A model generated the notes under the pieces. That model did no database searches and was not told the DNA's origin. It worked only from the letters and a program-made list of their open reading frames with translations. DNA of 64,000 nucleotides, from contig CM019228.1 of the NCBI GenBank assembly GCA_009741485.1, forward strand, positions 14,268,573 through 14,332,572. The letters are read 5' to 3'. This document shows, piece after piece, positions 61,498 through 64,000 of the stretch. Position 1 is the first letter of the stretch, and each line of letters begins with the position of its first letter. The translations under genes and the position numbers were made by a program. Source of the stretch: Malurus cyaneus samueli (lineage: Eukaryota > Chordata > Aves > Passeriformes > Maluridae).

Positions 61498-64000
61498 CTC
61501 ATGGTTTGTAATTTCCATTAGTCCTTGATAAGTTAATGTATATATCATTAAGATAAAATGGAAAAAAGGGAAAAGTAGAGCTGGATAGAAATATTGCAAG
61601 GCCCAGGGTTATCCTGATTCATGCCTATTAGTGTAATTGCATTTCAACTCCTTTGAACATTTAATGGCCAATTTCCACAACTTTTCAATTTAGTACTGTG
61701 GCTGTCTTTTTTTGTTTTTTTTTGGTTTTTTTTTTTCAGATTACAGTGGCATTTTCCTCAGCCATTTTATTACTCTTTCATTTTATTCTATTTTTTAAAT
61801 ATGTTTTGAAGTGCTGGTTATTCAGGGTTCCCTGGCCTCTGTGAGCTGTGTGTGAGCAGTGTTGAACCATCTGTGATGTCCCTTGGAGAAGCACAGGGGA
61901 CAGCAGGGGTCTCACCTGGTTTGGGGTGGGGCCTGGAAACCACAAGACTCCTGAGGGAGTAGGAGACCAGCTCCCTTTGGGACTGCACAACAGCAAAGCA
62001 GATCCTCTATCCAGCCCCAGGCTGTCATCTGGGATTTTGAGTTGGAATGTGAGCAAAGGCAGGAATTATGGAAGCCTTGGTGCTGTTTGGGAAGCAGGAT
62101 GCTAGATTGCAGCATCCGTGAGAGCCCAGCAAGGAAAACACACTGACCTCCAGCAGCACATTCCTGGGGCGACTCCAGCCTTTCCCTTCTCCTCCTGGTG
62201 CATTTTGTGCTGCTTGAAATTAATATGCTGCTTTTGTGTCTTATCACCATCGGAGCAGGGAGCGGCTCCCCGCACAGCCGGAGTCAGGAGGTGATCCCTG
62301 TGTAGCTGTCACAACACTGGGACAGCGCTGCCGGAACCAGGGCACTCGTCCCAGGCCTTGACTTGTGACATCTGATCATCCTCACTGTTACATTCAGTGC
62401 TGAACAACTTCCTCCCGGCCATGAATCACACAGGGGAAGGATCCTTTCAATAAAAGCTCCTTTTCCAAAGCTTTTTTTCTGGAGCAGTTCTCCTCTTCAC
62501 ATCTGATCTGAGGACTGTCTGCCCTGTAGCTTCAGATGGCTTTGGGTCAAACCTTGAAAAAGAGATTTTCAGCAGAACCAGCAGCCAGCAAGCTGATTTT
62601 AATACTTTGCCTTATCTGTGTAAGGCAGGTTGGCAGTTTCTCTCCACACAGAGGTTGGAAAGCTGTGATTCCATTAATATTTCAGATTTAACTTTTACTG
62701 TCATGAAGTGTTGAAGGTCTCTGGCACATTGTCACAGGTGAACAGATGCACTTTTTTTTTGCCAGATACATTTGTATGAATAGTGTGTCTACATATGATT
62801 ATCCAACTCAGTTATGCACGTGGAATTAATATTCCCAATTTCGGACAAAGGTTCCTACTGCTTAGAATTTTAGGAAATCAAATATGGAATACACAGTGGG
62901 TAAGGTAACAAAAAACAGCCCAAAAAGAGGAATAGTGACTCAAAACAGCTTGATGACACATTCAGAGCCCACTGAGTCACCTGGCATCTCACCAGCACTG
63001 CTCTGAGGAGGGTTGGCATAGAAGGGGAGATAAACAGATGCCTTTGCAAGGGAATCATGTTTCAGTTGCCAAGTGTTCTCCTCCAGGAAAGAATTGGAGC
63101 AAACCTCGGATCGACATCATCACTGGGGTTTGGTTCTGAGAGGTTGTTCTGCATGTTGGTGCTGGGGCTCCAGTCCCAAGGCCTGACTGGTGCACTGATG
63201 TTTGAGAAACAGAAACAATGAATATTTCATTTAAAAATTAGGAATTCAACAGAATGGGGGAGATGGCAGATTCCAGACACTTGTCGTGACATTTACAGTG
63301 TGAATCCCTAACACCCAGCTCTGTGTGAAGGGAACAGAGCCCGGCTGTGCTGCTGGCTCTAGAGGAGCCCTTGGGGTGTGCTCTCCTCATTTCCCCCGCG
63401 AGGTCACGGCAGCCAGTGCTGGACAGTGGGCAGCCAGGATCCCGCTGTCCGGAGTGTGCGGGCACGGAGGGCACTGGCACCAGGGATCCTTCCAGCCTGT
63501 CCCTCAGGAGCCACATGACACAGCGCATGGCATGGTTTCTATTTTAGGCCACTTTGCCATCTAAAGCTGGGCTCCGGGCTAAGTTTAGGAGGAGTTCCCT
63601 GTGGTCAAGAGGAGAGCCGAGACCCTTCGGAGCAGAGATTAGTGACGGCTGGATGTGTCAAGTGTCACCCCGCAGGCTGGGAAGCGCCCGATTCCCGAAG
63701 TTTCAGCGCGGTGTAAACGTGACTGATGTAATCTGTTCTTACTATCAGTCGTGCTCGTATAAATTGGCAGGAATTGCCCTTATCCTGTGGTGTCTATCGT
63801 AGTGCACAGACTCTCCCTGGGAAGCAACGAGAAGTCCCAGCCGAGGGAGCCGGCGAGGGGCTGTGAGGGCCGCGGCTGTGACTTGTCCCTGTCCCCGCAG
63901 AACCCCTTTCCCTGCCCGGCCTCCCCCAGCCTGTGACATTGGATGGGGCAGTGCAATTAAGGTAATAAGGTCTCCGTCAGAAAGGTCATTTATTGAACCA
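61498..64000. other. Intergenic, nothing firm; GC rises near the right edge
   Basis: Apart from the poly(T) tract, no feature is recognised. From about 63600 to 63930 the GC and CpG content rises modestly, with a CCCCGCAG acceptor-like string at 63893-63900. In other vertebrates the gene next to the 5' side of MTMR3 is ASCC2, divergently oriented, so its 5' region could begin beyond this edge. Nothing here proves it. Confidence 0.45.
61707..61736. repeat. Poly(T) tract
   Basis: Runs of 7, 9 and 11 T broken by single or double G. No element with a matching poly(A) tail was recognised next to it. Confidence 0.7.

Noticed and set aside
1..64000. Endogenous retrovirus, CRISPR array, operon or bacterial-type system
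   Set aside because: No LTR pair, gag/pol motif, regularly spaced repeats or clustered genes were seen. The window is a single intron-rich avian gene with LINE and SINE remnants.

Overview
The window is ordinary vertebrate nuclear DNA from a bird, most likely a songbird. Three things point there: many 5'-truncated CR1 LINE tails of the avian type, one tRNA-Ile-headed SINE with a CR1-like tail resembling the passerine TguSINE1 family, and split coding exons with GT-AG introns. There is no bacterial gene organisation, operon, CRISPR array or phage-like block. Almost every long open frame is a translation of CR1 tails, of the CpG island or of intron sequence.

One protein gene can be supported. 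It runs on the minus strand and is the 5' part of MTMR3, a myotubularin-related phosphoinositide 3-phosphatase. A GC-rich CpG-island promoter with a noncoding first exon lies at about 53.74-54.49 kb. A 35.4-kb first intron follows (18828-54256). Then come seven exons carrying codons: 18754-18827 (5'UTR plus ATG), 18292-18381, 16615-16731, 10990-11072, 8307-8473, 5346-5442 and 4482-4595. Their reading phases join without a break and give 223 complete codons plus two bases. This covers the PH-GRAM domain and the start of the phosphatase domain. The catalytic loop and the C-terminal FYVE finger lie beyond the left edge of the window.

Region by region: 1-4.5 kb is the start of intron 8 with CR1 pieces. 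From 4.5 to 18.8 kb are the coding exons and short introns, with CR1 tails in introns 3, 4, 5 and 6. From 18.8 to 32 kb is the distal (exon 2 side) part of intron 1, with six CR1 copies. From 32 to 53.7 kb is intron sequence with no recognisable CR1. From 53.7 to 54.5 kb is the promoter. From 54.5 to 64 kb is upstream intergenic DNA with two back-to-back CR1 tails, the tRNA-derived SINE, an old CR1 and two younger CR1 copies. I found no second gene there.

No new biological system is evident. The observations most worth checking are small: an upstream ORF that would overlap the MTMR3 start codon, inverted young CR1 copies flanking exons 2-3, a 34-bp insert inside a CR1 that matches a site 2.6 kb away, a 68-bp direct repeat flanking exon 4, and a G-quadruplex motif at the promoter.
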